8,298 bases of DNA from Pseudomonadota bacterium (GTDB taxonomy: Bacteria; Pseudomonadota; Gammaproteobacteria; Steroidobacterales; Steroidobacteraceae): positions 1 through 8,298 of the forward strand of contig JAFEDW010000078.1 in assembly GCA_018241455.1 (NCBI GenBank), read 5' to 3'. Made by a program: the position numbers and the translations under genes. Positions 1-7,800 of the stretch are shown here, piece by piece. The stretch's first letter is position 1. Each line of letters opens with the position of its first letter. A model generated the notes under the pieces. That model was not told where the DNA came from. It searched no databases and saw only the letters and a list, made by a program, of their open reading frames with translations.

Positions 1-71
1 GCGCGCAGCGCCAGCGCCAGGCCGCTCAGCACGGCGGTCAGCCACCAACGCAGGGAAGTTCTGGTAATCAT
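1..71 (-). CDS. Start of an exported protein, probably thiol:disulfide interchange protein DsbC (partial, runs off left edge)
   Basis: Reading leftwards from an ATG at 71, the first 23 codons begin MITRTSLRWW and continue into an uninterrupted Leu/Ala/Val/Gly stretch. This is the layout of a Sec signal peptide: a basic n-region with two arginines followed by a hydrophobic h-region. The cleavage site and mature protein lie outside the window. The gene follows xerD on the same strand after 59 bases. In many gammaproteobacteria (E. coli xerD-dsbC-recJ) the gene directly after xerD is dsbC, a periplasmic disulfide isomerase, so DsbC is the best guess, but it rests on context and the signal peptide only. 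No clear Shine-Dalgarno precedes the ATG. A TAGACT with an upstream TG (minus strand, 81-86) resembles an extended -10 box, but no -35 box is visible. Any other exported protein remains possible. Confidence 0.5.
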   Translation of the reverse strand, partial: MITRTSLRWWLTAVLSGLALALR

Positions 72-130
72 GGAAGCTCGAGTCTAGCAGAGCGGAGGCG
101 CGGGCGCCGCACCCCGGTTCCAGCCGCGTC

Positions 131-1060
131 TCAGCCGCGCGGATGGTGCTCGGCGTGCAGTTCCTTCATGCGCTCGCGCGCCACGTGCGTGTAGATCTGC
201 GTCGTCGACAGGTCGCTGTGGCCGAGCAGCATCTGCACGACGCGCAGGTCGGCGCCGTGGTTCAGCAGGTGCGTCGCGAAGGCGTGGCGCAGCGTGTGTG
301 GTGAAAGATCGTGATCGACGCTCGCCTTGCGGGCATAGCGCTTGATGATGTGCCAGAAGGCCTGGCGCGTCATGCGATCGCCGCGCCGGGTCGGAAACAG
401 GTAATCGGTGCTGCGCTCGAGCAGGATCTCGGCCCGCGGGCTGCCGATGAAGCCGCTGAGCCAGCGTACGGCTTCCTCGCCGAGCGGAATCAGGCGCTCG
501 CGGTTGCCCTTGCCCTGCACGCGCAGCACGCCCTGGGTCAGGTTGACCTGGTCGACGCGCAGGCTGACCAGCTCGGACACGCGCAGCCCCGTGGCGTACA
601 GCACTTCAAGCATCGTGCGATCGCGGTTGCCGAGCGGGTCGCTGACCGTCGGCGCCATCAGCAGCGACTCGACTTCGGCTTCGGTGAGCGATTTTGGCAG
701 TGAGCGGCCGATGCGCGGCATCGCGATCTGCGCGGTCGGATCCTCGCGCACGACGCCTTCGCGCATCAGGTAGCGGAAGAAGCGCCGGAACGACGATAGC
801 TGGCGCGCGGTCGAACGCGGACGCGAGCCGCCGGCGGCGCGCGCGGCGATGAACGCCAGCACATCGGCGCGCCCGGTGCGCGCCAGCACCTGGTTGCGTT
901 GCGCCAGCCAGCGCGACAGCGCGATCAGGTCGGCGCGGTACGCCGCCAGCGTGTTCGGCGACAAACCGCGCTCCATCCAGACCGCGTCGAGGAAACGGCC
1001 GATGATCGGATCGACGACGTCGGCGGCCGGCTCAGCGGTCACTGTTGCATGTCTGCTCAA
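131..1060 (-). CDS. xerD: Site-specific tyrosine recombinase XerD
   Basis: XerD acts with XerC at the chromosomal dif site, under FtsK control, to resolve chromosome dimers before division. The 309-residue protein has the N-terminal SAM-like core-binding domain (about residues 15-105, including LSPNTLAAYRADL) and the C-terminal catalytic domain (about 120-309). All six catalytic positions of the tyrosine recombinase family are visible: R160 (ATGLRVSEL), K184 (VQGKGNRER), H255 and R258 (SPHTLRH), H281 (LLGHSDLST) and the nucleophile Y290 (IYTHV). Length is slightly above the roughly 300 residues usual for XerD, because of about 10 extra N-terminal residues. The start is a TTG at 1058-1060, supported by AGGA six bases upstream; no in-frame ATG lies nearby, and a GTG six codons in is the alternative. 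The close match of the catalytic region to XerD, and the probable dsbC neighbour, favour XerD over XerC or a phage integrase. It is transcribed divergently from the acyltransferase gene. Confidence 0.95.
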   Translation of the reverse strand: MSRHATVTAEPAADVVDPIIGRFLDAVWMERGLSPNTLAAYRADLIALSRWLAQRNQVLARTGRADVLAFIAARAAGGSRPRSTARQLSSFRRFFRYLMREGVVREDPTAQIAMPRIGRSLPKSLTEAEVESLLMAPTVSDPLGNRDRTMLEVLYATGLRVSELVSLRVDQVNLTQGVLRVQGKGNRERLIPLGEEAVRWLSGFIGSPRAEILLERSTDYLFPTRRGDRMTRQAFWHIIKRYARKASVDHDLSPHTLRHAFATHLLNHGADLRVVQMLLGHSDLSTTQIYTHVARERMKELHAEHHPRG

Positions 1061-1132
1061 TGCAATTCCTGGTGCGGTGGCGGAATGCCTTACGGTGTTA
1101 AGTATGCAAAGGGGGCCCGGTCGGGCGATGTG
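1061..1132. other. Divergent intergenic region between xerD and the acyltransferase gene
   Basis: These 72 bases must hold control signals for two genes transcribed away from each other, if the acyltransferase starts at 1133. It is visibly more AT-rich in its middle (around 1090-1110) than the flanking genes. A short inverted repeat, GCCCG-GT-CGGGC at 1115-1126, lies just before the acyltransferase start and could be a protein site or chance in GC-rich DNA. No convincing paired -35/-10 boxes could be assigned on either strand by eye. A TAATAT at 1159-1164, inside the proposed acyltransferase N-terminus, is the best -10 look-alike for the plus strand but lacks a good -35. Confidence 0.4.
1067..1070 (-). 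promoter_or_regulatory. Ribosome binding site deciding the TTG start of xerD
   Basis: On the minus strand the sequence CCAGGAATTGCATTG places AGGA six bases before the TTG codon at 1058-1060. This spacing is near ideal, and no ATG or GTG in frame is closer. It is the main support for reading xerD from a rare TTG initiator rather than from the GTG six codons further in. Confidence 0.6.
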
Positions 1133-1975
1133 ATGGGACTCACAACCACGCCAACGGCTAATATAGGGAGACGTGGATCACACAATACAGCGACTGAAGC
1201 ACCCGAATCCGTGACGCCGCCCGCAGCCCCGCAGCGCACCACGGGTCATTTGGTGCTGCTGCCAGTCAAGCTGATTTATGGCATCTACGCCGCGACCGCC
1301 TTCACGGCGCTGTCGCTGCTCTCGCTGCTGCCGCTGGCCTTGCTGCCGACGCTGTCCGGCCGGCGGCGGCTGATCCAGTGGGTCGGACGCGCCTCGCTGA
1401 CGCTGATGGGCATGCCGGTGCGCGTGCGCTGGCAGGAAGCGCTGCCCGACCCTTGCATCGTCGTCGCCAACCACAGCAGCTATCTCGATGGCATCGTGCT
1501 CGCGGCGGTACTGCCGCCGCGCTTCGATTTCGTCATCAAGCGGGAGATGGCCTCGGTGCCGGTGGCCGGATTCCTGTTGCGGCGGATCGGCGTGCAATTC
1601 GTCACGCGCGGCAACCGCGAAGGGGGTTCGCGCGATGCGCTGCGCGTCATCCGCAGCGCCGCGCGCGGCGGCTCGCTCGCCTTCTTTCCGGAAGGCACCT
1701 TCCTGCACCATCCTGGATTGCTGCGCTTCCACATCGGTGCATTTGCCGCGGCCGAACGCTCCGGCGCACCTGTGGTGCCGCTGGCGATCGTCGGCACGCG
1801 TCACTGCCTGACGCCCGGCCAGCTGCTGCCGCGCCCCGGTCGCATCGACGTGACCGCGCTCGCGATGCTGCGGCCCGAGCCTGGCCACCCCGACAGCGCG
1901 GCGGCCTTGCGCGACGCGGCGCGCACCGCCATCCTTGCGGCCACCGGCGAGATCGACGCAGCGGGGGGAGCATGA
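1133..1975 (+). CDS. 1-acyl-sn-glycerol-3-phosphate acyltransferase (PlsC-like lysophospholipid acyltransferase)
   Basis: Members of this family transfer an acyl group from acyl-ACP or acyl-CoA to a lysophospholipid, typically making phosphatidic acid at the inner membrane. Read from ATG 1133 the protein is 280 residues. A long hydrophobic segment (about residues 40-74) is the likely membrane anchor. The acyltransferase motifs follow in order: motif I HSSYLD (H114 and D119, the catalytic HX4D), motif II around K136 and R159 (FVIKREMAS to GVQFVTRGN), motif III FFPEGTF (E187, G188) and motif IV VVPLAIVGTR (P216). The start is uncertain. An open frame continues upstream over xerD but is only its shadow. 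ATG 1133 has poor SD support, and GTG 1211 (254 residues) would drop a low-complexity, Thr/Pro-rich N-terminus that looks non-conserved. The stop overlaps the next start by ATGA, indicating translational coupling with ETF-QO. The exact substrate (glycerol-3-phosphate pathway or another lysolipid) cannot be told from sequence. Confidence 0.87.
   Translation: MGLTTTPTANIGRRGSHNTATEAPESVTPPAAPQRTTGHLVLLPVKLIYGIYAATAFTALSLLSLLPLALLPTLSGRRRLIQWVGRASLTLMGMPVRVRWQEALPDPCIVVANHSSYLDGIVLAAVLPPRFDFVIKREMASVPVAGFLLRRIGVQFVTRGNREGGSRDALRVIRSAARGGSLAFFPEGTFLHHPGLLRFHIGAFAAAERSGAPVVPLAIVGTRHCLTPGQLLPRPGRIDVTALAMLRPEPGHPDSAAALRDAARTAILAATGEIDAAGGA
1963..1975 (+). promoter_or_regulatory. Coupled stop/start with purine-rich ribosome binding site for ETF-QO
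   Basis: The run GGGGGGAG (1963-1970) sits immediately before ATG 1972. The ATGA at 1972-1975 serves both as start of the ETF-QO gene and, through TGA at 1973-1975, as stop of the acyltransferase gene. This fixes the ETF-QO start, although its frame stays open for a further 198 codons upstream inside the acyltransferase gene, and indicates translational coupling. Confidence 0.75.
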
Positions 1976-3594
1976 GCGAGGATGCGATCGAACGGGACGT
2001 GATGGACTACGACGTGGCGATCGTCGGCGCGGGTCCCGCCGGGCTCGCCTGCGCGCTGCGCTTGCGCCAGCTGGATCCCGACCGTTCCGTGTGCGTGGTC
2101 GAAAAGGCCGCCAGCCTTGGCGCGCATTCGCTGTCGGGAGCGGTGCTCGATCCGGTCGCGCTCGATGCGCTGGTGCCCGACTGGCGTAACGCGCCGCCGC
2201 CGACCTGCGTGCCGGTGGTGCGCGATGAGTTCAGGTTCCTGACCGCGCGCGGCAGTTACCGCCTGCCGACACCGCCGCAGCAGCGCAACCACGGCAATTT
2301 CATCGTATCGATCTCGCAGCTAGTGCCCTGGCTGGGCGCAAAGGCCGAGGCCGCCGGCGTCGACATCTTCACCGGTTTCGCCGCCGCCGCAGCGCTGCAC
2401 GACGACGGTGGCGCGGTCTGCGGCGTGCGACTCGGCGACATGGGGCGCGCACGCGACGGGAGCGCCGGGCCGAACTTCGCGCCGGGCGCCGACATCCACG
2501 CACCGGTCACGGTGTTCGCCGAGGGCTGCCGTGGCAGCATCAGCAAGCAGCTGATCGCCCGTTACCGACTCGACGCCGACCGCTCGCCGCCGACCTTCGC
2601 GCTCGGCTTCAAGGAGCTGTGGCAACTGCCCGCCGGGCGCGGCCACCCGGGTCTCGTGCAGCACACGATTGGCTGGCCGATGCCGCGCGACACCTTCGGC
2701 GGCGGATTCATCTATCACCTCGAGCAGGATCGCATCTATATCGGGCTGGTGGTCGGCCTCGACTACGCCGATCCGCAGTTCCAGCCGTTCGAAGCCTTCC
2801 AGCAATTGAAGAACCACCCGACGATGCGCGCGCTGCTCGACGGCGGCGAACTACTCGCCTACGGTGCGCGCTCGATTGCCGCCGGCGGCGCGCAATCGCT
2901 CCCGCGCATGGAGATGCCGGGCGCACTGCTGATCGGCGACGCGGCCGGCACGCTCGATGCCGCGCGCATCAAGGGCATCCACCAGGCGATGCGTTCGGGC
3001 ATGCTGGCGGCCGAGCACTTGCACGCAAACGCCACCGTGGCGGGTTATGACGCCGCGTGGCGCGCCTCGCCGGGCGGCCGCTCGCTGCGCGCGGTGCGCA
3101 ACATCAAGCCCGGCTTCAAGCGCGGCCTGTGGTTCGGGCTGGCGAACGCGGCGCTGGAGACCGCGCTCGGCGGCCGCACGCCCTGGACGCTGCGGCACAC
3201 CGCCAACGACCAGACGCTGCGCGTCATCGATCCGCCCGGCGCGCCACCGGCGGCGCGCGCCGATTGGCCGGAGCGCACGCTGCCGCCGCGCGATCGCACC
3301 GCGGCGGTCTACCTCGCCTCGACCGCGCACGAAGAGAGCCAGCCGATCCACCTGCACGTGGCCGACACCAGCGTGTGCGCCGATCGCTGCGCGCGCGAGT
3401 TCAATAACCCCTGCACGCGCTTCTGCCCGGCCGCCGTGTACGAGATCCTGACCGCGGATGATGGCAGCCGGCGCTTGCAGATCAACGCCGCCAATTGCGT
3501 GCACTGCAAGGCCTGCGACATCAAGGATCCGTACCGGTTGATCACCTGGACCACGCCCGAGGGCGGGTCCGGTCCGAACTACCAGAACCTCTAG
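1972..3594 (+). CDS. Electron transfer flavoprotein-ubiquinone oxidoreductase (ETF-QO)
   Basis: ETF-QO takes electrons from reduced electron transfer flavoprotein, which collects them from acyl-CoA and amino-acid dehydrogenases, and reduces ubiquinone at the inner membrane. At 540 residues the length is normal. Seen in order: the FAD dinucleotide fold VGAGPAGL (18-25) with E44 ending the second strand; AEGCRG (183-188); the family signature HTIGWPMPRDTFGGGFIYHL (231-250) and VVGLDYADP (260-268); YGARSIAAGG (297-306); IGDAAG to IKGIHQAMRSG (321-343); and a C-terminal ferredoxin-like domain with CVHCKAC (509-515) and the ending PEGGSGPNYQNL. The 4Fe-4S ligands are probably C485, C509, C512 and C515. 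Oddities: three further cysteines (C469, C473, C481) precede C485 in a CX3CX7CX3C pattern, and the usual GC(S/A)AG motif reads GDAAG (D323). The start is fixed by the ATGA overlap with the acyltransferase gene. The partner etfAB genes are not in the window. Confidence 0.93.
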   Translation: MSEDAIERDVMDYDVAIVGAGPAGLACALRLRQLDPDRSVCVVEKAASLGAHSLSGAVLDPVALDALVPDWRNAPPPTCVPVVRDEFRFLTARGSYRLPTPPQQRNHGNFIVSISQLVPWLGAKAEAAGVDIFTGFAAAAALHDDGGAVCGVRLGDMGRARDGSAGPNFAPGADIHAPVTVFAEGCRGSISKQLIARYRLDADRSPPTFALGFKELWQLPAGRGHPGLVQHTIGWPMPRDTFGGGFIYHLEQDRIYIGLVVGLDYADPQFQPFEAFQQLKNHPTMRALLDGGELLAYGARSIAAGGAQSLPRMEMPGALLIGDAAGTLDAARIKGIHQAMRSGMLAAEHLHANATVAGYDAAWRASPGGRSLRAVRNIKPGFKRGLWFGLANAALETALGGRTPWTLRHTANDQTLRVIDPPGAPPAARADWPERTLPPRDRTAAVYLASTAHEESQPIHLHVADTSVCADRCAREFNNPCTRFCPAAVYEILTADDGSRRLQINAANCVHCKACDIKDPYRLITWTTPEGGSGPNYQNL

Positions 3595-3609
3595 CGCCGG
3601 CCTCCATCG

Positions 3610-4746
3610 ATGCGCGAGAGTGCCGCCGGCGGGCTGCCCGAGCTCTATCAGCGTGAACTGGAGGCGCGCGGCTGGCGGGAGGATCCCGCGCAGCTCGCCG
3701 CGGTCGCGCGACTCGAGCGGCTGCGCCAGGAATTCCGCGCCCGTCAATCAAAACTCGGGCTGTTCGGCCGGTTGCGCCAGCGGCTGTCGTTGCGGCGTGC
3801 GCCCGAGGCGGTGCGCGGCGTGTACCTGTGGGGCGGAGTCGGGCGCGGCAAGACCTGGCTGATGGACCTGTTCTTCGACTCGCTCGGCGGCGGCGCGCGG
3901 CGCGCGCACTTCCACCAGCTGATGCGCGAGCTGCACGCCGCACTGGCCACGATCCGCCAGCGCGAGGCGCCGCTCGCGATCATCGCGCGGCGCATGGCGC
4001 GGCGCGCCCGCCTGTGGTGCCTCGATGAGTTGCAGGTCACCGACATCGCCGACGCGATGCTGCTCGGCACGCTGTTCGATGCGCTGCTGCGCGCGGGCGT
4101 GACGCTGGTGTTCACCTCGAACCTGCCGCCCTCCGGGCTGTATCGCGACGGCCTGCAGCGCGCGCGTTTCCTGCCAGCGATCGCGCTGCTGGAACGGCAG
4201 CTCGATGTGCTCGAGGTGGACGCGGGCACGGACTACCGCCTGCGCCAATTGCGGCAGGCGTCGATTTATTTCGACAGCGCCGATCGCGCGACGCGCGAGC
4301 GGTTTGCATCGCTGTTCGGCGAGCTGGCCGGCCAGCACGGCGAGTCGACGCGCCACCTCGTCATCAACGGACGGCCCGTCAATGCCCAGCGTCGCGCCGG
4401 CGGCGTCGTGTGGTTCAGCTTCGCGACACTGTGCGTCGGCGCGCGCAGCGCCGCCGACTACGCCGAGCTGGCCGATCGCTTCCACACAGTGTTCGTCAGC
4501 GATATCCCGGTGCTCGATGCGACGCAGGAGGATACCGCGCGGCGGCTGATCAGCCTGATCGACGAATTCTACGACCGCGGCGTGAAGCTGATTGCGTCGG
4601 CCGCCGCCGCACCAGCGCAGCTGTATCGCGGCGAACGGCTGGCGTTCGAATTCCGCCGCACCGCCAGCCGGCTGGTCGAGATGCAGAGCGAGGCCTACCT
4701 GGCGCGCGCCCATCTGGATGCCGGCGCAGCGCGCGCCGTGGATTGA
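3610..4746 (+). CDS. zapE: Cell division protein ZapE (AFG1-family ATPase)
   Basis: ZapE is a P-loop ATPase of the AFG1/LACE1 family; in E. coli it joins the division ring late in constriction and affects FtsZ polymers in an ATP-dependent way. The 378-residue protein is the usual length. Visible are the Walker A loop LWGGVGRGKT (K81, T82), a Walker B LWCLDELQ (D139, E140), the sensor-1 strand TLVFTSNLPPSGLY (N171), and the C-terminal family signature FRRTASRLVEMQSEAYL (348-364). Other conserved stretches include FHQLMRELH (101-109) and VFVSDIPVLD (294-303). It begins 15 bases after the ETF-QO stop without a recognisable Shine-Dalgarno, so it probably depends on upstream translation or transcription in the same operon. 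There is no metabolic link to its neighbours that I can argue; co-transcription may just reflect compact organisation. Confidence in the family is high; the division role rests on the E. coli homologue. Confidence 0.93.
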   Translation: MRESAAGGLPELYQRELEARGWREDPAQLAAVARLERLRQEFRARQSKLGLFGRLRQRLSLRRAPEAVRGVYLWGGVGRGKTWLMDLFFDSLGGGARRAHFHQLMRELHAALATIRQREAPLAIIARRMARRARLWCLDELQVTDIADAMLLGTLFDALLRAGVTLVFTSNLPPSGLYRDGLQRARFLPAIALLERQLDVLEVDAGTDYRLRQLRQASIYFDSADRATRERFASLFGELAGQHGESTRHLVINGRPVNAQRRAGGVVWFSFATLCVGARSAADYAELADRFHTVFVSDIPVLDATQEDTARRLISLIDEFYDRGVKLIASAAAAPAQLYRGERLAFEFRRTASRLVEMQSEAYLARAHLDAGAARAVD

Positions 4747-4802
4747 TCGGCTGGCCGGTGGCGGCGGTAGTGGTACGATTCGCACATGGCGGACGGGGCA
4801 CC
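4747..4802 (+). promoter_or_regulatory. Possible promoter of the glutamate dehydrogenase gene
   Basis: This is the only gap of more than 15 bases in the plus-strand run. TGGTACGAT at 4771-4779 looks like an extended -10 element (TG, one base, then TACGAT at 4774-4779). The region 17 bases upstream, CTGGCC, is a poor -35, so dependence on the extended -10 would be needed. A start about seven bases downstream would fall near 4786, the first base of a six-codon upstream ORF. No terminator hairpin for zapE is visible, so read-through from the operon is also possible. Confidence 0.35.
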
Positions 4803-4806
4803 ATGA
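4786..4806 (+). other. Six-codon upstream ORF (MADGAP) overlapping the glutamate dehydrogenase start
   Basis: ATG at 4786-4788 opens a frame of six codons that ends in TGA at 4804-4806. Its stop therefore overlaps the ATG of the glutamate dehydrogenase gene at 4803 as ATGA. If transcription begins at the candidate extended -10 box just upstream, this ORF would be at or very close to the 5' end of the mRNA. It could couple translation to the main gene. It may equally be chance; no ribosome binding site of its own is seen. Confidence 0.25.
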
Positions 4807-7800
4807 AGACAGCGCAGGCGCGTGCACCACGCCACCGGCAGCTGGCGACGCGATTGCTGCGCGCCTGGCGTGCCAGCCTGCCGCCGGGCGACTGGCGGGC
4901 CGCGGGCGCGCTGGCGCTGCGCGCGGCGGCCGAGGCGCAGCTGCAATTCGGCGCGCGCCGCGAGCCGCGGCAGACACTGGTGCGCGTCAGCAGCCCGCCG
5001 CTGCCATCGGGCCGCGGGCACAGCTACTCGGTCGTCGAACTGATCACCGACGACATGCCGTTCCTCGTCGACACGCTGAGCCTGGCGCTCGGCGAGGCCG
5101 GCTACGGCATCCAGCTCATCGCCCATCCGATCCTCAGCGCGGTGCGCGGCGCCGGCGGGCGGCTGCTGAACTTCGGCGAACGGCGCGGTGCGCACGTGCC
5201 GGTCAACGAGTCCTGGCAGTACCTGCGCATCGATCGCATCGCCACCGGGCAGGAGGCGGCCGCGCTGCACGCGCGGCTGCGCGCGGCGCTCGCCGACGTG
5301 CGGCACGCCTGCGCCGACTGGCCGGCGATGCGCCAGGCCGCGCGCGACATCTGCGAACAACTGCGTGAGCGCTCGCCGCCGTTCCCGTCCGCCGTGGTGC
5401 GCGAAAGCGAAGCGCTGCTGGCGTACATGGAGGACAACCATTTTACCTTCCTCGGTTTCCGCCGCAGCCGCTTGAAGCGAGCCGCCGGCGGCGTCCGGCT
5501 GGTGCCGATCCCGGGCAGCGAACTCGGCATCGTGCGCAACATGCCGCCGCCGCCGCTGGCGCCGCTCCAGGCCGCGCACGAACTGCTGGTCGTCACCAAG
5601 GCAAACCACCGCTCCACGGTGCATCGGGCCGGTTACCTCGATGTCGTGGCCGTCAAGGAATACGACGCGCGCGGTCGGCTGCGCGGCGAGGCGCAATTCC
5701 GCGGGCTGTGGACCTCGAACACCTATCACGCCGATCCGCGCACCGTGCCGCTGCTGCGCCTGAAGGTCGCGCGCGTGATCGATTCATTTCCGTTCCGCCC
5801 CTCCAGCCACGACGGAAAGCGCCTGGTCAGCATCCTCGAGAACCTGCCGCGCGACGAACTGTTCCAGGCCTCCGCCGCCGACCTGCGCAACTGCGCGCGC
5901 GCGGTGCTGGCGCTGCACGAGCGCGCCCGTGGCGTGTGCCTGGTGATGCGGCGCGACAAGCTGCGCCACTTCTGGTCCTGCCTGGTGTTCCTCGGGCGCG
6001 AGCGGCTCGAAAACGGCGGATTCCGCCGCATCGAGGCGGTACTCAAGCGCGCGCTCGGTGGCGGCCAGCTCGATTCCTCGCTCGCCGTCGGCGATGGGCC
6101 GCTCGCGCAGCTGCACGTGACGGTGCGCGTGTCCGGCGGCGACGAGCTGCAGGTCAGGCAGCGCGCGCTCGAGCGCGAACTCGACGCCGCGCTGGTCACC
6201 TGGCGCGAGCGCGTGCATGAGGCGCTGCGCGATCGGCACGACGAGGCGACCGCGGCGGCGCTCGATCGCCGCTACGGCAGCGCGTTTCCGGCCGCGTACC
6301 AGCAGGATGTCGCGCCCGCGCAGGCGGTGCAGGACATCGACGATCTCGACGGTCCGGCAGCGTCGGGCGCGGGCTACCTGCGGCTGCGCCTGCCGGAAAG
6401 CGCGGCGCATTCGCGCGCGCACCTGCGCCTGCTCCGCCATGGCGAACCGCTGCCGATTTCCGAGGCGTTGCCGATCCTCGAGAGTTTCGGCCTGCGCATC
6501 ATCGCCGAGCGCCCATACGAGTTGCGCCACCACGGCGCGCGCTCGGCCTGGATCCAGGATTTCGAACTCGAGGCGCCGGGGCTCCACAGCGCCGACGGCA
6601 CCGCGCTCGAACAGCAGCTCAACATCGCCTACACCTCGGTGCTGGCCGGCGAGCTCGACAGCGACGGCTTCCACCGGCTGATCGTCAGCGCCGGGCTGAC
6701 CGTGGCGCAGACGCGCGTGCTGCGCGCCTGTTGCCGCTACCTGCTGCAGACCGGCTTGCCGTTCAGCCAGGCATACATGGAGCGCGTGCTGCACGCGCAT
6801 CCGCACATCGCCCGCGATTTGTGGCGGCTGTTCGAGCGGCGGCTCGATCCGGACCTGAACGGGCCGCGCGCGCAGCGTGACGCGCTCGCGGTGCAACGGC
6901 GACTGCAGCACGCGATCAGCGAAGTGCGCAACCCGGACGACGACCGCATCCTGCGCAGCTTCCTGGCGGTGGTGCTGGCGACGCTGCGCACCAATTATTT
7001 CTGCAGCGACGAGACGCGGCGGCCGCTCGCCTTCAAGCTGCAGCCGCGCGCCATTCCGGGCCTGCCCGAGCCGCGGCCGGAGTTCGAGATCTTCGTGCAC
7101 GGCACGCACGTCGAAGGCGTGCACATGCGCCGCGGCCTGATCGCACGCGGCGGCATCCGCTGGTCCGAGCGGCCCGAGGATTTCCGCACCGAAGTGCTGG
7201 GACTCATGAAGGCGCAGCACGTCAAGAACACGCTGATCGTGCCGGTCGGCGCCAAGGGCGGCTTCGTCGCGCGCCGGCTGCGCGCCGGTGCGCCGCCGGA
7301 GGAGCGCGCGCGCGTCGTGCTCGCCTGCTACCAGGCCTACATCCGCTGCCTGCTCGAGGTCACCGACAACATCGTCGACGGCGCCGTGCGGCCGCCGGCG
7401 CGCGTGCGCCGCCAGGACGGCGACGACCCCTACCTGGTGGTCGCGGCCGACAAGGGCACGGCGAGCTATTCCGATGTCGCCAACGCGATCTCGGCCGAAT
7501 ACGGCTTCTGGCTCGGCGACGCCTTCGCTTCCGGCGGCTCGGCCGGCTACGACCACAAGAAGATGGGCATCACGGCGCGCGGCGGCTGGGAATGCGTCAA
7601 GCGGCATTTCCGCGAACTCGGCGTCGACATCATGCGCGAGCCGTTCACGGTGGCCGGCATCGGCGACATGTCGGGCGATGTGTTCGGCAACGGCATGCTG
7701 CTCTCGCCGCACATCCGCCTGCAGGCCGCGTTCGACCACCGCCACATCTTCATCGACCCGGATCCGGATGCGAAGGCCGCGTTTCGCGAGCGCGCGCGGC

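Noticed and set aside
899..1132. N-terminal extension of the acyltransferase frame back over xerD
   Set aside because: This part lies antisense to the xerD coding region and has no acyltransferase-like sequence; the frame is open only because of base composition. The gene is taken to start at 1133 or 1211.
1378..1971. 198-codon extension of the ETF-QO frame upstream into the acyltransferase gene
   Set aside because: ETF-QO length and the FAD fold start right after ATG 1972, which also has a purine-rich ribosome site and an ATGA overlap. The upstream part is Arg/Ala-rich out-of-frame reading of the acyltransferase gene.
2851..3747. A 298-codon minus-strand frame opposite the end of ETF-QO and the start of zapE
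   Set aside because: No domain is recognisable and both plus-strand genes under it carry full family signatures.
4747..4802. Rho-independent terminator after zapE
   Set aside because: The gap is GC-rich but shows no stem-loop followed by a T-run.
3748..4977. A 409-codon minus-strand frame across zapE and the start of the dehydrogenase gene
   Set aside because: It spans two clearly coding plus-strand genes and their intergenic gap, has low-complexity Arg/Ala composition and no motif; a GC-bias shadow.
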